Part shown: in pieces, positions 1 to 13,019 of the stretch
Numbering within the stretch: the first letter of the stretch is position 1
Layout: each line of letters opens with the position of its first letter
Assembly: GCF_014646295.1 (NCBI RefSeq)
Contig: NZ_BMNE01000005.1
Coordinates: 163,743 to 227,742, forward strand
Source of the DNA: Nocardia rhizosphaerihabitans
Lineage (GTDB): Bacteria > Actinomycetota > Actinomycetes > Mycobacteriales > Mycobacteriaceae
DNA: 64,000 bases
Direction of reading: 5' to 3'
Notes under the pieces: model-generated
Database searches by the model: none
Told to the model about the DNA's origin: nothing
What the model saw: the letters and a program-made list of their open reading frames with translations, nothing else
Program-made: the position numbers and the translations under genes

Positions 1-1769
1 AGTACGGTCGTCCCCGCTACGGCGCCGGCGAGTACCCCGCGGGCAACGGCGAGTACGGCAACGAGTACCAGGGCGGACAGGAATATCCGCCGACCGGTGA
101 TTACGGCAGCAGCTACGGCGGCCGCGAGTACCCCGCGCAGCCGGGCGAGTACGGCGAGCGCCCCGACTACGCCGGTCACCGGGAGTACCAGGCCGAGCCG
201 GAGTACCGGCAGCCCGAGCCCGAGTATCAGCCGCAGCCGGAGTACCAGCAGCAGCCCGACTACGCGCCCGCTCCGGAATACGGGCAGGCACCGGAGTTCG
301 CGGCCGAGCGCCCCGAGTTCCCCGGCACCGACTTCGAGCCGACGGCGGCGTACCCCGTCCCCGACTTCGCCAACGGTGAGTTCGGCGGTCGTGGCGAGTT
401 CCGTGGCGCGCGCCCGGATCAGCGCCAGGCCGACGCCGCGCCGCCCGCCCGGCGCGAGCAGTCCGGTTCGCCCCGGCGTGAGCACATCCCGCCCGGCCAG
501 GAATCGCTGTTCACTCCCGACCCGCCGCCGCAGCGCGCGCCGAGCCGGGGCCGTGGGCCGCAGCAGGACGAGCCGATCGCCGCGCGCGCCGAGGAAACCG
601 CTGTCGAGCCGGCGCAGGAACCGCTGCGGCCGGGTACGCCGGGCGCCGAGCCCGCCGACGACGAGCCGGTGGTCGACGCCCGCAACAACTGGCCGACCTA
701 CTTCAACAAGTCGCCCGAGGCGTCCCCGCAGGCGTCGTCCTCGGCGAGCTTGAACGCCAAGTACACCTTCGAGACGTTCGTCATCGGCGCGTCCAACCGG
801 TTCGCGCACGCCGCGGCGGTCGCCATCGCGGAAGCGCCGGCGCGGGCCTACAACCCGCTGTTCGTCTGGGGCGCTTCGGGTTTGGGCAAGACGCACCTGT
901 TGCACGCGGCCGGGCACTACGCCCAACGGCTTTTCCCGGGCATGCGGGTGAAGTACGTGTCCACCGAGGAATTCACCAACGACTTCATCAACAGCCTGCG
1001 CGACGACCGCAAGGTCGCGTTCAAGCGGCGCTACCGCGAGACCGACATCCTGCTGGTCGACGACATCCAGTTCATCGAGGGCAAGGAAGGCATCCAGGAG
1101 GAGTTCTTCCACACCTTCAACACCCTGCACAACGCGAACAAGCAAATCGTCGTCTCCTCCGACCGGCCGCCCAAGCAGCTGGCGACCCTGGAGGAGCGGC
1201 TGCGGACGCGCTTCGAGTGGGGCCTGATCACCGATGTGCAGCCGCCCGAACTGGAGACCCGCATCGCGATCCTCCGTAAGAAGGCGCGGATGGACCGGCT
1301 CGATGTGCCGCACGACGTGCTCGAGCTGATCGCCAGCCGGGTGGAGCGCAATATCCGCGAGCTCGAGGGCGCGCTGATCCGGGTGACGGCCTTCGCCTCG
1401 CTCAACGGTCAGCCGCTGGATCTGTCGCTGGCCGAGGTCGTGCTGCGCGATCTGATGCCCGATACCGCGGCGCTGGAGATCAACGCGGCGACGATCATGG
1501 CCGTCACCGCCGAGTACTTCAATACGACGCTCGAGGAACTGACCGGGCCGGGCAAGGCCCGGCCGCTCGCGCAGGCCCGCCAGATCGCCATGTACCTGTG
1601 CCGTGAGCTCACCGACCTGTCGCTGCCCAAGATCGGGCAGGCCTTCGGTCGCGACCACACCACGGTGATGTACGCGGAGAAAAAGGTGCGCAAGGAGATG
1701 ACCGAGCGGCGCCGGGTCTACGACCAGGTGCAAGAACTCACAGCCCGAATCAAACAGCGCTCCCGCTGA
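1..1769 (+). CDS. dnaA: Chromosomal replication initiator DnaA (5' end outside window)
   Basis: DnaA binds DnaA boxes in oriC, melts the adjacent AT-rich DNA and recruits the replicative helicase. The reading frame is open from base 3, so the start codon and domain I lie before the window. About 249 residues of linker (domain II) are visible before the AAA+ domain, which begins near base 750. The AAA+ domain has the Walker [10 protein letters not shown] and Walker B LLVDDIQF. Domain IV ends with the DNA-binding signature [14 protein letters not shown]. The visible linker is rich in Tyr, Glu, Gly, Pro and Gln and has repeated EY/EYP/PEY units, so the whole protein must be well over 600 residues, longer than mycobacterial DnaA (about 500). 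A hairpin terminator follows the stop, then oriC. Identity is certain; only the N-terminus is missing. Confidence 0.98.
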   Translation, partial: YGRPRYGAGEYPAGNGEYGNEYQGGQEYPPTGDYGSSYGGREYPAQPGEYGERPDYAGHREYQAEPEYRQPEPEYQPQPEYQQQPDYAPAPEYGQAPEFAAERPEFPGTDFEPTAAYPVPDFANGEFGGRGEFRGARPDQRQADAAPPARREQSGSPRREHIPPGQESLFTPDPPPQRAPSRGRGPQQDEPIAARAEETAVEPAQEPLRPGTPGAEPADDEPVVDARNNWPTYFNKSPEASPQASSSASLNAKYTFETFVIGASNRFAHAAAVAIAEAPARAYNPLFVWGASGLGKTHLLHAAGHYAQRLFPGMRVKYVSTEEFTNDFINSLRDDRKVAFKRRYRETDILLVDDIQFIEGKEGIQEEFFHTFNTLHNANKQIVVSSDRPPKQLATLEERLRTRFEWGLITDVQPPELETRIAILRKKARMDRLDVPHDVLELIASRVERNIRELEGALIRVTAFASLNGQPLDLSLAEVVLRDLMPDTAALEINAATIMAVTAEYFNTTLEELTGPGKARPLAQARQIAMYLCRELTDLSLPKIGQAFGRDHTTVMYAEKKVRKEMTERRRVYDQVQELTARIKQRSR

Positions 1770-1784
1770 TTTCATCCACACCCT

Positions 1785-1820
1785 AGAACACCGCCCTGAC
1801 CTGGGGCGGTGTTCTTTTTT
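1785..1820 (+). terminator. Rho-independent terminator of dnaA
   Basis: A perfect 12-bp stem (agaacaccgccc pairing with gggcggtgttct) has a 7-nt loop and is followed by a run of T. It begins 16 bp after the dnaA stop and separates dnaA transcription from oriC. Confidence 0.85.
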
Positions 1821-1824
1821 GCCC

Positions 1825-1870
1825 TGTGGATTCCTCGAGGAATCCCTGTGGAGTCCTCGAGGAATCCACC
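1825..1870. repeat. oriC palindromic repeat, copy 1
   Basis: This 46-bp unit contains the perfect 18-bp palindrome ggattcctcgaggaatcc (1828-1845) and a near-perfect second one (1850-1867), each preceded by TGTG so that a DnaA-box-like TGTGGA runs into the palindrome. The same unit recurs exactly 185 bp downstream with one base difference. The centre is CTCGAG. Function is unknown. Confidence 0.85.
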
Positions 1871-2009
1871 GGTTGTGCACCGGTTGGCGCACAGGGGCTG
1901 GGGAGCGATCTGGGGGTGTTCGCTCACAGGCAGTTGTCCACATCGTCCACAGCTGGATCCACTCACACCCCCACGGTCATGCCGACCTGCGACGTTGCCG
2001 GATCGGCCC

Positions 2010-2055
2010 TGTGGATTCCTCGAGGAATCCGTGTGGAGTCCTCGAGGAATCCACC
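2010..2055. repeat. oriC palindromic repeat, copy 2
   Basis: This is the second copy of the 46-bp double palindrome. Perfect palindrome at 2013-2030, near-perfect at 2035-2052, centres 22 bp apart as in copy 1. Further CTCGAG hexamers follow near 2112, 2123 and 2177, giving seven within about 360 bp. Confidence 0.85.
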
Positions 2056-2282
2056 TGGTTGCCACCACCCTGCCCCCGCGTGTGAACAACAGGGTGAATC
2101 CGGTGGAACAACTCGAGGACTACTCGAGGATGGAATTGGGACAACTTCGAGCGTCCACAGCCGCCCCCGGTTCATCCTCGAGACACCCCACGGCCATCCC
2201 CATGCCGACGTGCGCGCTGACCTGCGGATTCGGTCGAAGTCCACAGATTCCACAGTGCCTACTACTACTTCAGTTCTATTTC

Positions 2283-2300
2283 TTGAAGAGATCTCTTCAA
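2283..2300. repeat. AT-rich 18-bp palindrome in the putative unwinding region
   Basis: ttgaagagatctcttcaa is a perfect palindrome inside the most AT-rich part of oriC. It could be a protein site or part of the unwinding element; nothing in the sequence decides between them. Confidence 0.7.
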
Positions 2301-2554
2301 AACAAGGTGTGTGGAAAGTCGGTCGGACAGGCTCAGCTCGGTCGGTGCTCCACTCACAAGCGGCAAGGAGGAGAAGGGGTGGGGTCGGCAGCGCTCGATC
2401 GGCAGGGAGGGTCGATGCGGACTTCCCGCGATGCCCGGGTACCGTTTGGTTGTCGGCTGGTTGTGCGAGACTCAGTGCGCGGCCGACGCAGCACCTCAAC
2501 TCCGCTGAACACACCCGCACACGGATTCGAAACTCGGAGAGGACAAATCGGGCC

Positions 2555-3730
2555 ATGGAGCTTGCGAACATGAAGTTTCGGGTCGCCCGAGAGGATTTCG
2601 CCGAGTCGGTGGCCTGGGTGGCGCGCAGCCTGCCCTCCCGTCCTCCTGTGCCTGTTCTGGGTGGTGTGCTGCTGGTGGCCGACGAGAACGGCCTGACGGT
2701 CTCCGGGTTCGACTACGAGGTCTCCGCGCAGATGCGGGTGGCCGCCGAGGTCGCCGGTCCCGGCCAGGTGCTGGTCTCGGGCCGGCTGCTCGCCGACATC
2801 ACCAAGGCGCTGTCGAACAAGCCGGTCGATGTCTCCGTCGACGGCACCCGCGTGCTCATCGCCTGCGGTAGCGCCAAGTTCTCCCTGCCGACCATGCCGG
2901 TCGAGGACTATCCCCAGCTTCCCGAGGTGCCGCAGCAGACCGGTGAACTCGGTGTCGACGTGTTCGCCGAGGCGGTCGGCCAGGTCGCCGTCGCCGCGGG
3001 CCGCGACGACACACTCCCGATGCTCACCGGCATCCGCGTCGAGATCGAGGGCAACGACGTGGTGCTCGCCGCCACCGACCGTTTCCGCCTCGCCGTGCGT
3101 CACCTGCAGTGGCAGCCGACCCGCTCCGACATCGAGACCGCGGTGCTCATCCCCGCGCGCACGCTGTCCGAAGCCGCCAAGACCCTCGGCGCCACCGACG
3201 CGCCCGTGCAGCTCTCGCTGGGCAGCGGTGGCGGGGCCGACGGCCTGCTCGGCATCGTCAACGCGGGCCGCCGCACCACCACCCGCCTGCTCGACGCCGA
3301 ATTCCCCAAGTTCCGCCAGTTGCTCCCCAAGGAGCACACCTCCATCGCCACGCTGCCCGTCGCCGCGCTGTCCGAGGCGATCAAGCGTGTCGCCCTGGTG
3401 GCCGAGCGTGGTGCCCAGGTGCGTCTGGAGTTCTCCACCGACGGCGTGCTGCTGTCCGCGGGTGGGGACGACGCGGGCCGCGCCGAGGAATGGCTGGAAG
3501 CCGATTTCCGCGGTGAGCCGCTGACCATCGCGTTCAACCCCGGCTACCTGACCGAAGGCCTGTCGGCGCTGCACACCGACCGGGTCACCTTCGGCTTCAC
3601 CACGCCCAGCCGTCCCGCCGTCCTGCTGCCCGCCTCCGACGAGGAGCCCAAGGTGCTGGAGTCCGGTGCGTTCGCGGCGCTGGAGAGCCAGTACATCTAC
3701 CTGTTGATGCCGGTCCGGCTGCCCGGCTGA
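2555..3730 (+). CDS. dnaN: DNA polymerase III sliding clamp, beta subunit
   Basis: The beta clamp is a ring-shaped homodimer that tethers DNA polymerase III to DNA. The 391-residue product has the expected three-domain length. Conserved features include [13 protein letters not shown] near the N-terminus, [10 protein letters not shown], and the C-terminal LLMPVRLPG tail that forms part of the peptide-binding pocket. The start chosen is ATG 2555, preceded by GGAGAGGA at 2535-2542; ATG 2570 is an in-frame alternative. The frame is open much further upstream, but that part is oriC DNA and does not resemble DnaN. recF follows after 23 bp. Confidence 0.97.
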   Translation: MELANMKFRVAREDFAESVAWVARSLPSRPPVPVLGGVLLVADENGLTVSGFDYEVSAQMRVAAEVAGPGQVLVSGRLLADITKALSNKPVDVSVDGTRVLIACGSAKFSLPTMPVEDYPQLPEVPQQTGELGVDVFAEAVGQVAVAAGRDDTLPMLTGIRVEIEGNDVVLAATDRFRLAVRHLQWQPTRSDIETAVLIPARTLSEAAKTLGATDAPVQLSLGSGGGADGLLGIVNAGRRTTTRLLDAEFPKFRQLLPKEHTSIATLPVAALSEAIKRVALVAERGAQVRLEFSTDGVLLSAGGDDAGRAEEWLEADFRGEPLTIAFNPGYLTEGLSALHTDRVTFGFTTPSRPAVLLPASDEEPKVLESGAFAALESQYIYLLMPVRLPG

Positions 3731-3753
3731 GCCGCCCGCACGCGTAACCCGGC

Positions 3754-4950
3754 ATGTTCATTCGTGCGCTGTCGGTCCGTGATTTCCGGTCGTGGGAACA
3801 CGCCGAGCTCGAGTTGTCCCCAGGGCGCACGGTGCTGTTGGGGGCCAACGGCAACGGCAAGACCAACCTGCTCGAGGCGATCGGCTACCTGGCGACCCTC
3901 GGCTCGCACCGGGTCTCCGCCGACGCCCCGCTGATCCGGATGGGCGCGACGCAGGCCAGGATCGGCGCGACCGTGGTCAATCTTGGCCGCGAACTGCGCG
4001 TCGACGTCGAGCTCAAGCAGGGCAGTGCCAATCGTGCCCAGATCAATCGTTCGCCGGTGCGCCGGTCGCGGGAGATCCTGGGGATTCTGCAGACCGTGCT
4101 GTTCGCGCCGGAGGATCTGGCGCTGGTGCGCGGCGACCCGGGGGAGCGCAGACGGTTCCTCGACGAGTTGTGCACAGCCCGGCTGCCCAGGCTCGCCGGC
4201 GTGCGCGCCGACTACGACAAGGTGCTGCGGCAGCGCTCGGCCCTGTTGAAAACCGCTGGGCGCCATGTGCGTTCGCGTGCGGATCTGAGCACGCTCGACG
4301 TGTGGGACGGCCACCTGGCCGAGCACGCCTCGGTGCTGCTGGCGCAGCGATTACGGCTGGTCCACGACCTGTATCCGTATCTGGCACAGTCTTATCGGTC
4401 GATCGCGCCCGAATCACGGCCCGCGGCAATCGCTTACCGGTCGGGGTACCTGCCGCCGGAACTGCTCGACCCGGCCAGGGAGCCCGCGGCCGACGATGTG
4501 GAGCAGCTGCGCGAGATCGTGTTGCGTGAGTTGTCCACAGCCAGGAGCAGGGAGCTGGAGCGCGGGGTGTGCCTGGTCGGCCCGCACCGCGACGACCTCG
4601 ACCTGCTCCTCGGCAGCGCGCCCGCCAAGGGATTCGCCAGTCACGGTGAGTCCTGGTCGTTCGCGCTGGCGCTGCGGCTGGCCTCGTTCGAGTTGCTGCG
4701 CAGTGCGGGCACCGAGCCGGTGCTGCTGCTCGACGACGTGTTCGCCGAGCTGGATCGGCGCAGGCGGACCGCGCTGGCCGAGGTCGCCGCCGGCGCGGAG
4801 CAGGTGCTCATCACCGCCGCGGTGGCCGAGGACGTGCCGTCCGAGCTGGCCGCCGAACCGCTGCGCGTGCAAACCACCGGCGAAGCCGACCGGCGTACCT
4901 CGATGATCGTCACCGAACCGGCCGAACAATCCGAAGATATGCACAGATAG
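3754..4950 (+). CDS. recF: DNA replication and repair protein RecF
   Basis: RecF is an SMC-like ATPase that helps load RecA at single-strand gaps and stalled forks. The 398-residue product has Walker [10 protein letters not shown] at residues 30-38, an ABC-type [12 protein letters not shown] segment and a C-terminal Walker B with [11 protein letters not shown]. It lies 23 bp downstream of dnaN, as in most actinobacteria, with no gnd gene between. A perfect DnaA box (TTGTCCACA, 4531-4539) lies within the coding sequence. Confidence 0.97.
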   Translation: MFIRALSVRDFRSWEHAELELSPGRTVLLGANGNGKTNLLEAIGYLATLGSHRVSADAPLIRMGATQARIGATVVNLGRELRVDVELKQGSANRAQINRSPVRRSREILGILQTVLFAPEDLALVRGDPGERRRFLDELCTARLPRLAGVRADYDKVLRQRSALLKTAGRHVRSRADLSTLDVWDGHLAEHASVLLAQRLRLVHDLYPYLAQSYRSIAPESRPAAIAYRSGYLPPELLDPAREPAADDVEQLREIVLRELSTARSRELERGVCLVGPHRDDLDLLLGSAPAKGFASHGESWSFALALRLASFELLRSAGTEPVLLLDDVFAELDRRRRTALAEVAAGAEQVLITAAVAEDVPSELAAEPLRVQTTGEADRRTSMIVTEPAEQSEDMHR

Positions 4951-4956
4951 CGATAG

Positions 4957-4979
4957 TTATCAACAGCGCCTGTGGAAAA
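4957..4979. promoter_or_regulatory. Pair of facing DnaA-box-like sites after recF
   Basis: TTATCAACA (4957-4965) and TGTGGAAAA (4971-4979, reverse strand TTTTCCACA) each differ by one base from TTATCCACA and face each other just after the recF stop. They may extend the origin or tune dciA; binding is inferred only from consensus match. Confidence 0.5.
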
Positions 4980-5089
4980 CCGGCAACATGCTGGACATAT
5001 GCCGGATCGGTCGCGGCGGGACTGTCGGCGCCCCGGCGTAGACTCTCCTCCGCACTCGGCCAGTATCGACACCGGAAGGCGGAACCGAG

Positions 5090-5626
5090 GTGACCGAAGA
5101 GCCGGAACCGGAGCTGCGCGGGATCGACCTCGCCCGGCGCGCACTGGAGGAGGCCAGGGCCGCGGCCAAGGCCAGCGGTAAGTCGGTCGGCCAGGGCAGG
5201 GCGTCGCCGGTGCGCAAGCTGCGCGCGGGCGGACGCAGGCGCACCGGGTGGTCCGGGGCTGGCCCCGATCCCCGTGATCCCCAGCTCTTGTCGGCCCTGA
5301 CCGGCTCGATCGCGAAGAGTCGTGGCTGGTCGGGCAAGGTGGCCGAGGGCATGGTGTTCGGTCGCTGGGCCAGCGTGGTCGGCGAGGATATCGCCTCGCA
5401 CGCCACCCCGGTGACGCTGGAGGGCGGTGTGCTCAAGATCGCCGCCGAGTCCACCGCGTGGGCGACCCAGTTGCGCATGCTGCAGGGGCAGATCCTGGCC
5501 AAGATCAATGCCGCGGTGGGCCAGGGTGTGGTCACTCAGCTGCGAATCACCGGCCCCGCCGCGCCGAGCTGGCGCAAGGGCGAGCGGCACGTCAAAGGAC
5601 GCGGCCCGCGCGACACCTACGGGTAG
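5090..5626 (+). CDS. dciA: DciA-family protein (DUF721)
   Basis: DciA proteins interact with the replicative helicase DnaB and serve in loading it where DnaC is absent. The 178-residue product has a charged, Ala-rich N-terminal part. The DUF721 core follows, with [19 protein letters not shown] and then [21 protein letters not shown]. The GTG start at 5090 follows GGAACCGAG. Position between recF and gyrB matches Rv0004 of M. tuberculosis. The helicase-loader role is known for the family; only membership is seen here. Confidence 0.88.
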   Translation: MTEEPEPELRGIDLARRALEEARAAAKASGKSVGQGRASPVRKLRAGGRRRTGWSGAGPDPRDPQLLSALTGSIAKSRGWSGKVAEGMVFGRWASVVGEDIASHATPVTLEGGVLKIAAESTAWATQLRMLQGQILAKINAAVGQGVVTQLRITGPAAPSWRKGERHVKGRGPRDTYG

Positions 5627-5691
5627 CCGGGCGGTGACCAGGGCGAGTTGCCTTGCGGCGGCGCCGCTCTCGGGCCCCGGAGTTTTGTACA

Positions 5692-5713
5692 TGTGGACAA
5701 AACCTGTGGATAA
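5692..5713 (-). promoter_or_regulatory. Two perfect DnaA boxes upstream of gyrB
   Basis: TGTGGACAA (5692-5700) and TGTGGATAA (5705-5713) are exact reverse complements of TTGTCCACA and TTATCCACA. They lie 13 bp apart in the same orientation within the 373-bp dciA-gyrB gap. They could add DnaA binding next to the origin or link gyrase expression to DnaA. Confidence 0.7.
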
Positions 5714-5742
5714 CTTCGACCGGACACGAAAGCCGTCGACCG

Positions 5743-5758
5743 CGTTTCACGTGGAACC
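5743..5758. promoter_or_regulatory. parS: parS-like ParB binding site
   Basis: CGTTTCACGTGGAACC contains GTTTCACGTGGAAC, the form of the centromere-like parS site common in actinobacteria, and differs from the general TGTTTCACGTGAAACA at three positions. It lies about 3.5 kb from oriC, where ParB would load to organise and segregate the origin. The rest of the dciA-gyrB gap holds only the DnaA boxes above and an unassigned promoter region. Confidence 0.8.
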
Positions 5759-5909
5759 ACCGAACGCAAGTCTCACGCCAGTTCTGCCGGGCGGAAATCT
5801 CCGGAAGGCGGACGCTTGTCGCGGTAGGCCGATTTCTTGCATTCACGGCGGCGTCAGGGGTGTCGTAGGTGCACTGTAAGTTGGGCTTACCAGTAGGATG
5901 GTGACGTAA

Positions 5910-8033
<2,124 letters not shown>

Positions 8034-8092
8034 CCGGTGCTGCGCCGTCAGCGCGCGCCCGTGAAGCATGTCAGGCCCTCGAAGGAGATTTG

Positions 8093-10603
<2,511 letters not shown>

Positions 10604-10642
10604 CCCAATCAGCGGCGGCAACGAACGGATCTGAGGATTCCA

Positions 10643-11656
10643 TTGACCACACCGAATCAGTCGAACGACGATCGGAACCAGACCAACGGCGTCACCGAGC
10701 GGATTGCCTCGTCTCCGATCCAGCCGCGGCCGATCCCTCGCCAGGGCGGTCCGGCCGAGAGCGCGGAGCCGGAATCCGGTGCCGCCGGGGGCGAATCGTT
10801 CGACCAGTCGACCGTGCGGATGGGTACCGAACCCACGCCGCCCGGTAACGGGAAGGGCAAATCGTCGCCCTACCAGGACGGGTGGGCGCAGCTGCCGCAG
10901 CGCGAACCGCAGTCGAACCTGTACCGGCCGGGCGAGGCGCCGAGCCAGGGTCGTCCGTCCTCCGGAGCTCCCGCGGCGTCGGGCGGGCTGAAGGGCAGCG
11001 GTTCGTCCAACGCCCGCACCACGGCCGACCTGGCGGCCAAGGCGGCCCGCAAGGAAGCGGCGATGGTGAAGTCCGTCGGCATCGACGGCCCGACCCGCAG
11101 CATCGCGCGCCCGGAACTGGTCAAGGACATGCCCGACCTGTCCGAGGTACGGCACCCGACGCCCGACGCGCCGCCTGCCCAGCCCGGCTTGCCGATGGCG
11201 CATATCCCGCCGCAGCCGGGTCCGGCTGCCAGGGCCGCCGCTCCCGTGTCGGTCTCGCCCGCGGTGCCGGTGGCCATCGCCGCCGCCGCGTCGGGTGAGC
11301 CGCTACGCGCGACGGTGCAGATCCGCCGAATCGATCCGTGGTCGACGTTGAAGATCACTCTGGTGATCAGCGTCGCGCTGTTCTTCGTGTGGATGCTGGC
11401 CGTCGGCCTGCTCTACATCGTGCTCGCCGGCATGGGCGTGTGGGACAACCTGGACAACTCGCTGGGCGAGATGCTGAACCAGGAGGGCAGCTCGTCGAGC
11501 CTGATCGACGCGGGCACGGTGTTCGGCTACGCGGGCGTCATCGGCCTGATCAACGTGGTGCTGTTCACCGCGCTGGCGACGGTCGGTGTGTTCATCTACA
11601 ACCAGTGCTGCGATCTGGTCGGTGGCATCCAGGTGACCCTGGCCGATCCGGACTAG
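10643..11656 (+). CDS. DUF3566 membrane protein
   Basis: This 337-residue protein has a long polar, Pro/Gly/Ser-rich N-terminal half (to about residue 220) and a C-terminal DUF3566 domain. That domain has two membrane helices, one around [18 protein letters not shown] and one around [20 protein letters not shown]. It ends with [11 protein letters not shown]. The likely start is TTG 10643. It lies just after gyrA like Rv0007 of M. tuberculosis and is probably co-transcribed with the gyrase genes. Its biochemical role is not established; the conserved link to gyrA suggests a role in replication or division. Confidence 0.9.
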   Translation: MTTPNQSNDDRNQTNGVTERIASSPIQPRPIPRQGGPAESAEPESGAAGGESFDQSTVRMGTEPTPPGNGKGKSSPYQDGWAQLPQREPQSNLYRPGEAPSQGRPSSGAPAASGGLKGSGSSNARTTADLAAKAARKEAAMVKSVGIDGPTRSIARPELVKDMPDLSEVRHPTPDAPPAQPGLPMAHIPPQPGPAARAAAPVSVSPAVPVAIAAAASGEPLRATVQIRRIDPWSTLKITLVISVALFFVWMLAVGLLYIVLAGMGVWDNLDNSLGEMLNQEGSSSSLIDAGTVFGYAGVIGLINVVLFTALATVGVFIYNQCCDLVGGIQVTLADPD

Positions 11657-11673
11657 AAACCGGCTCTGCCTCG

Positions 11674-11716
11674 ACGGCCGGTCAGCCCCGCAAAAAGGGG
11701 TCTGACCGGCCGTTTT
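11674..11716 (+). terminator. Terminator after the gyr-DUF3566 unit
   Basis: acggccggtcagcccc and ggggtctgaccggccgt form a long GC stem with one bulge and a GCAAAAA loop, ending in TTTT. It begins 18 bp after the DUF3566 stop. Confidence 0.85.
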
Positions 11717-11793
11717 GGCTATCGGCGGCCGGGTAGGGTAACCTCGTTCCTCGTTGCGGTTCACTGCTCCGGCAGGGGGCCGAAAACGAGTAC

Positions 11794-11867
11794 GGGCCTA
11801 TAGCTCAGGCGGTTAGAGCGCTTCGCTGATAACGAAGAGGTCGGAGGTTCAAGTCCTCCTAGGCCCA
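11794..11867 (+). tRNA. ileT: tRNA-Ile (GAT)
   Basis: This 74-nt cloverleaf has acceptor arms GGGCCTA/TAGGCCC, the anticodon stem cttcg/cgaag with anticodon GAT, and the T arm AGGTTCAAGTCCT. The discriminator is A and CCA is not encoded. It sits in the conserved gyrA-ileT-alaT arrangement. Confidence 0.97.
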
Positions 11868-11896
11868 CTCCCGTACATCACAGTAGGGTGGGAATC

Positions 11897-12004
11897 ATGA
11901 AGATTGTCCTCACGGTCGGTGTCGTGATCGCGGTTCTCATCGGTATCACCAAATTCCGCAAGCGCGATGACGCAGACCTCTGGCGCGAGGTCACCACCCG
12001 CTGA
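11897..12004 (+). CDS. DLW-39 family small protein
   Basis: A 35-residue frame between the two tRNA genes begins with ATG 11897 after a GGTGGG stretch. It encodes a hydrophobic N-terminal helix (residues 3-17, VLTVGVVIAVLIGI) and the tail RKRDDADLWREVTTR. The tail contains the Asp-Leu-Trp motif for which the actinobacterial DLW-39 family is named, and family members are known at this chromosomal place. It is probably a single-span membrane peptide. No function is known. Confidence 0.8.
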   Translation: MKIVLTVGVVIAVLIGITKFRKRDDADLWREVTTR

Positions 12005-12038
12005 TTCGGGTTGCCAACTGGTTTCACCAAGCCAGCAA

Positions 12039-12111
12039 GGGGCCTTAGCTCAATTGGCAGAGCACTGCCTTTGCAAGGCAGGGGTTAGGGGTTCGATTCC
12101 CCTAGGCTCCA
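12039..12111 (+). tRNA. alaT: tRNA-Ala (TGC)
   Basis: This 73-nt cloverleaf has acceptor arms GGGGCCT/AGGCTCC with one G-T pair, the anticodon stem ctgcc/ggcag, anticodon TGC, and the T arm GGGGTTCGATTCCCC. CCA is not encoded. An open reading frame begins six bases after its 3' end. Confidence 0.97.
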
Positions 12112-12116
12112 CTTCT

Positions 12117-13019
12117 GTGAATTCCTCGGTTTTCGATTTTCTGCTCACCGCAGCTCCTGTCGAGTCGACCTCGACCGATATCGCCGCGATCGCGGGACAG
12201 CATCGCGCCCGCAGCGCCGCCTTCGCGAGTTCGATCGATCGCGCGGCCGTCGCCGGATTCGACAGTGCCGGAACAGGTACCGCCTTTCTCGGCGGCTATC
12301 AGGAAGCGCTGCACGCGCTGGTTCCCACGCTCGGGTTCGAGGGGCTGACCTCCATGTGCGCGACGGAGGCGAACGGTGCCAAGCCGTCGGCCATGACCAC
12401 CACCGTGACCGCCGACGGCGCTGTCACCGGCACCAAATCCTTCGCCACGCTCGGCGAGTTCGCCACCAGCTTCCTGGTGATCGCCCGTGCGGGTGAGCAG
12501 GCCGACGGTCGCGCCGAGTTGCGTGCGGTGGTCGTGCAGGCCGGACCGGGCACCGTGGTGACGCCGCTGCCCGCGCTGCCGTTCGCCCCGGAGATCCCGC
12601 ACGCCACCGTCACTTTCGATGCCGCGCCCGGCGAGCTGCTGCCCGGTGACGGCTACGCCGACTACCTCAAGCCCTTCCGCACCGTCGAAGATCTGCATGT
12701 GGTCGCCGCTGTGCTCGGACAGCTCGTCCGGGTGGCCCGGCAAGCACCATGGCCCGCCGAGGCCGTAGAACAGCTGCTGGCCCTGTTTGCGGCCGTGCGT
12801 GGCGTGAGTACCGAGGATCCGGGTTCGGTGGGCGTGCACATCGCGCTGGGTGGCGTCTTCGCGCGGCTGACGCGACTGCGGGCCGAGCTCGCGCCGCTGT
12901 GGGAGCTGGCCGACCCCGCGACCAGGAGCCGGTGGGAGCGCGACGAGCCGCTGCTCGGGGTGGCGGGCAAGGTCAGGGCGTTGCGGCTCGCTGCGGCGTG
13001 GCGCGCGGTCACCGGGTGA
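12117..13019 (+). CDS. Acyl-CoA dehydrogenase-like protein, short form
   Basis: This 300-residue product resembles the middle and C-terminal parts of acyl-CoA dehydrogenases. CATEANGAKPSA followed by GAVTGTKSFATLGEFATSFL matches the flavin-contacting beta domain. A helical, Ala/Leu-rich C-terminal half follows. Family members are usually about 380 residues, so the N-terminal helical domain is shortened, and the active-site glutamate cannot be assigned. GTG 12117 is the best start although no clear ribosome site fits between it and the tRNA end at 12111. The 3' end overlaps the convergent serine-hydrolase gene by 11 bp. It may act on a non-standard acyl thioester or be a non-catalytic relative. 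Confidence 0.65.
   Translation: MNSSVFDFLLTAAPVESTSTDIAAIAGQHRARSAAFASSIDRAAVAGFDSAGTGTAFLGGYQEALHALVPTLGFEGLTSMCATEANGAKPSAMTTTVTADGAVTGTKSFATLGEFATSFLVIARAGEQADGRAELRAVVVQAGPGTVVTPLPALPFAPEIPHATVTFDAAPGELLPGDGYADYLKPFRTVEDLHVVAAVLGQLVRVARQAPWPAEAVEQLLALFAAVRGVSTEDPGSVGVHIALGGVFARLTRLRAELAPLWELADPATRSRWERDEPLLGVAGKVRALRLAAAWRAVTG

Larger units (their letters stand above)
1770..2554. other. oriC: oriC, dnaA-dnaN intergenic origin
   Basis: This 785-bp gene-free stretch holds many sequences matching the actinobacterial DnaA box (TTGTCCACA or TTATCCACA). One is perfect at 1934-1942, abutted by TCGTCCACA at 1943-1951. TCATCCACA lies at 1772-1780, and TGTGGATTC, GCGTCCACA, AAGTCCACA and GATTCCACA occur at 1825, 2151, 2237 and 2246. 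Two 46-bp palindromic repeats and an AT-richer stretch at about 2255-2305, a likely unwinding element, complete it. Position and content match known actinobacterial origins. Which boxes DnaA actually binds cannot be read from sequence. Confidence 0.93.

Noticed and set aside
1826-2554. In-frame extension of dnaN to the left
   Set aside because: It reads through oriC palindromes and DnaA boxes and has no DnaN-like residues.
2354-3574. Long minus-strand open frame opposite dnaN
   Set aside because: Gln/Arg/His-rich translation typical of the antisense of a high-GC gene; dnaN on the plus strand is certain.
8090-8092. TTG start of gyrA
   Set aside because: The ATG three bases on has better spacing from AAGGAG.
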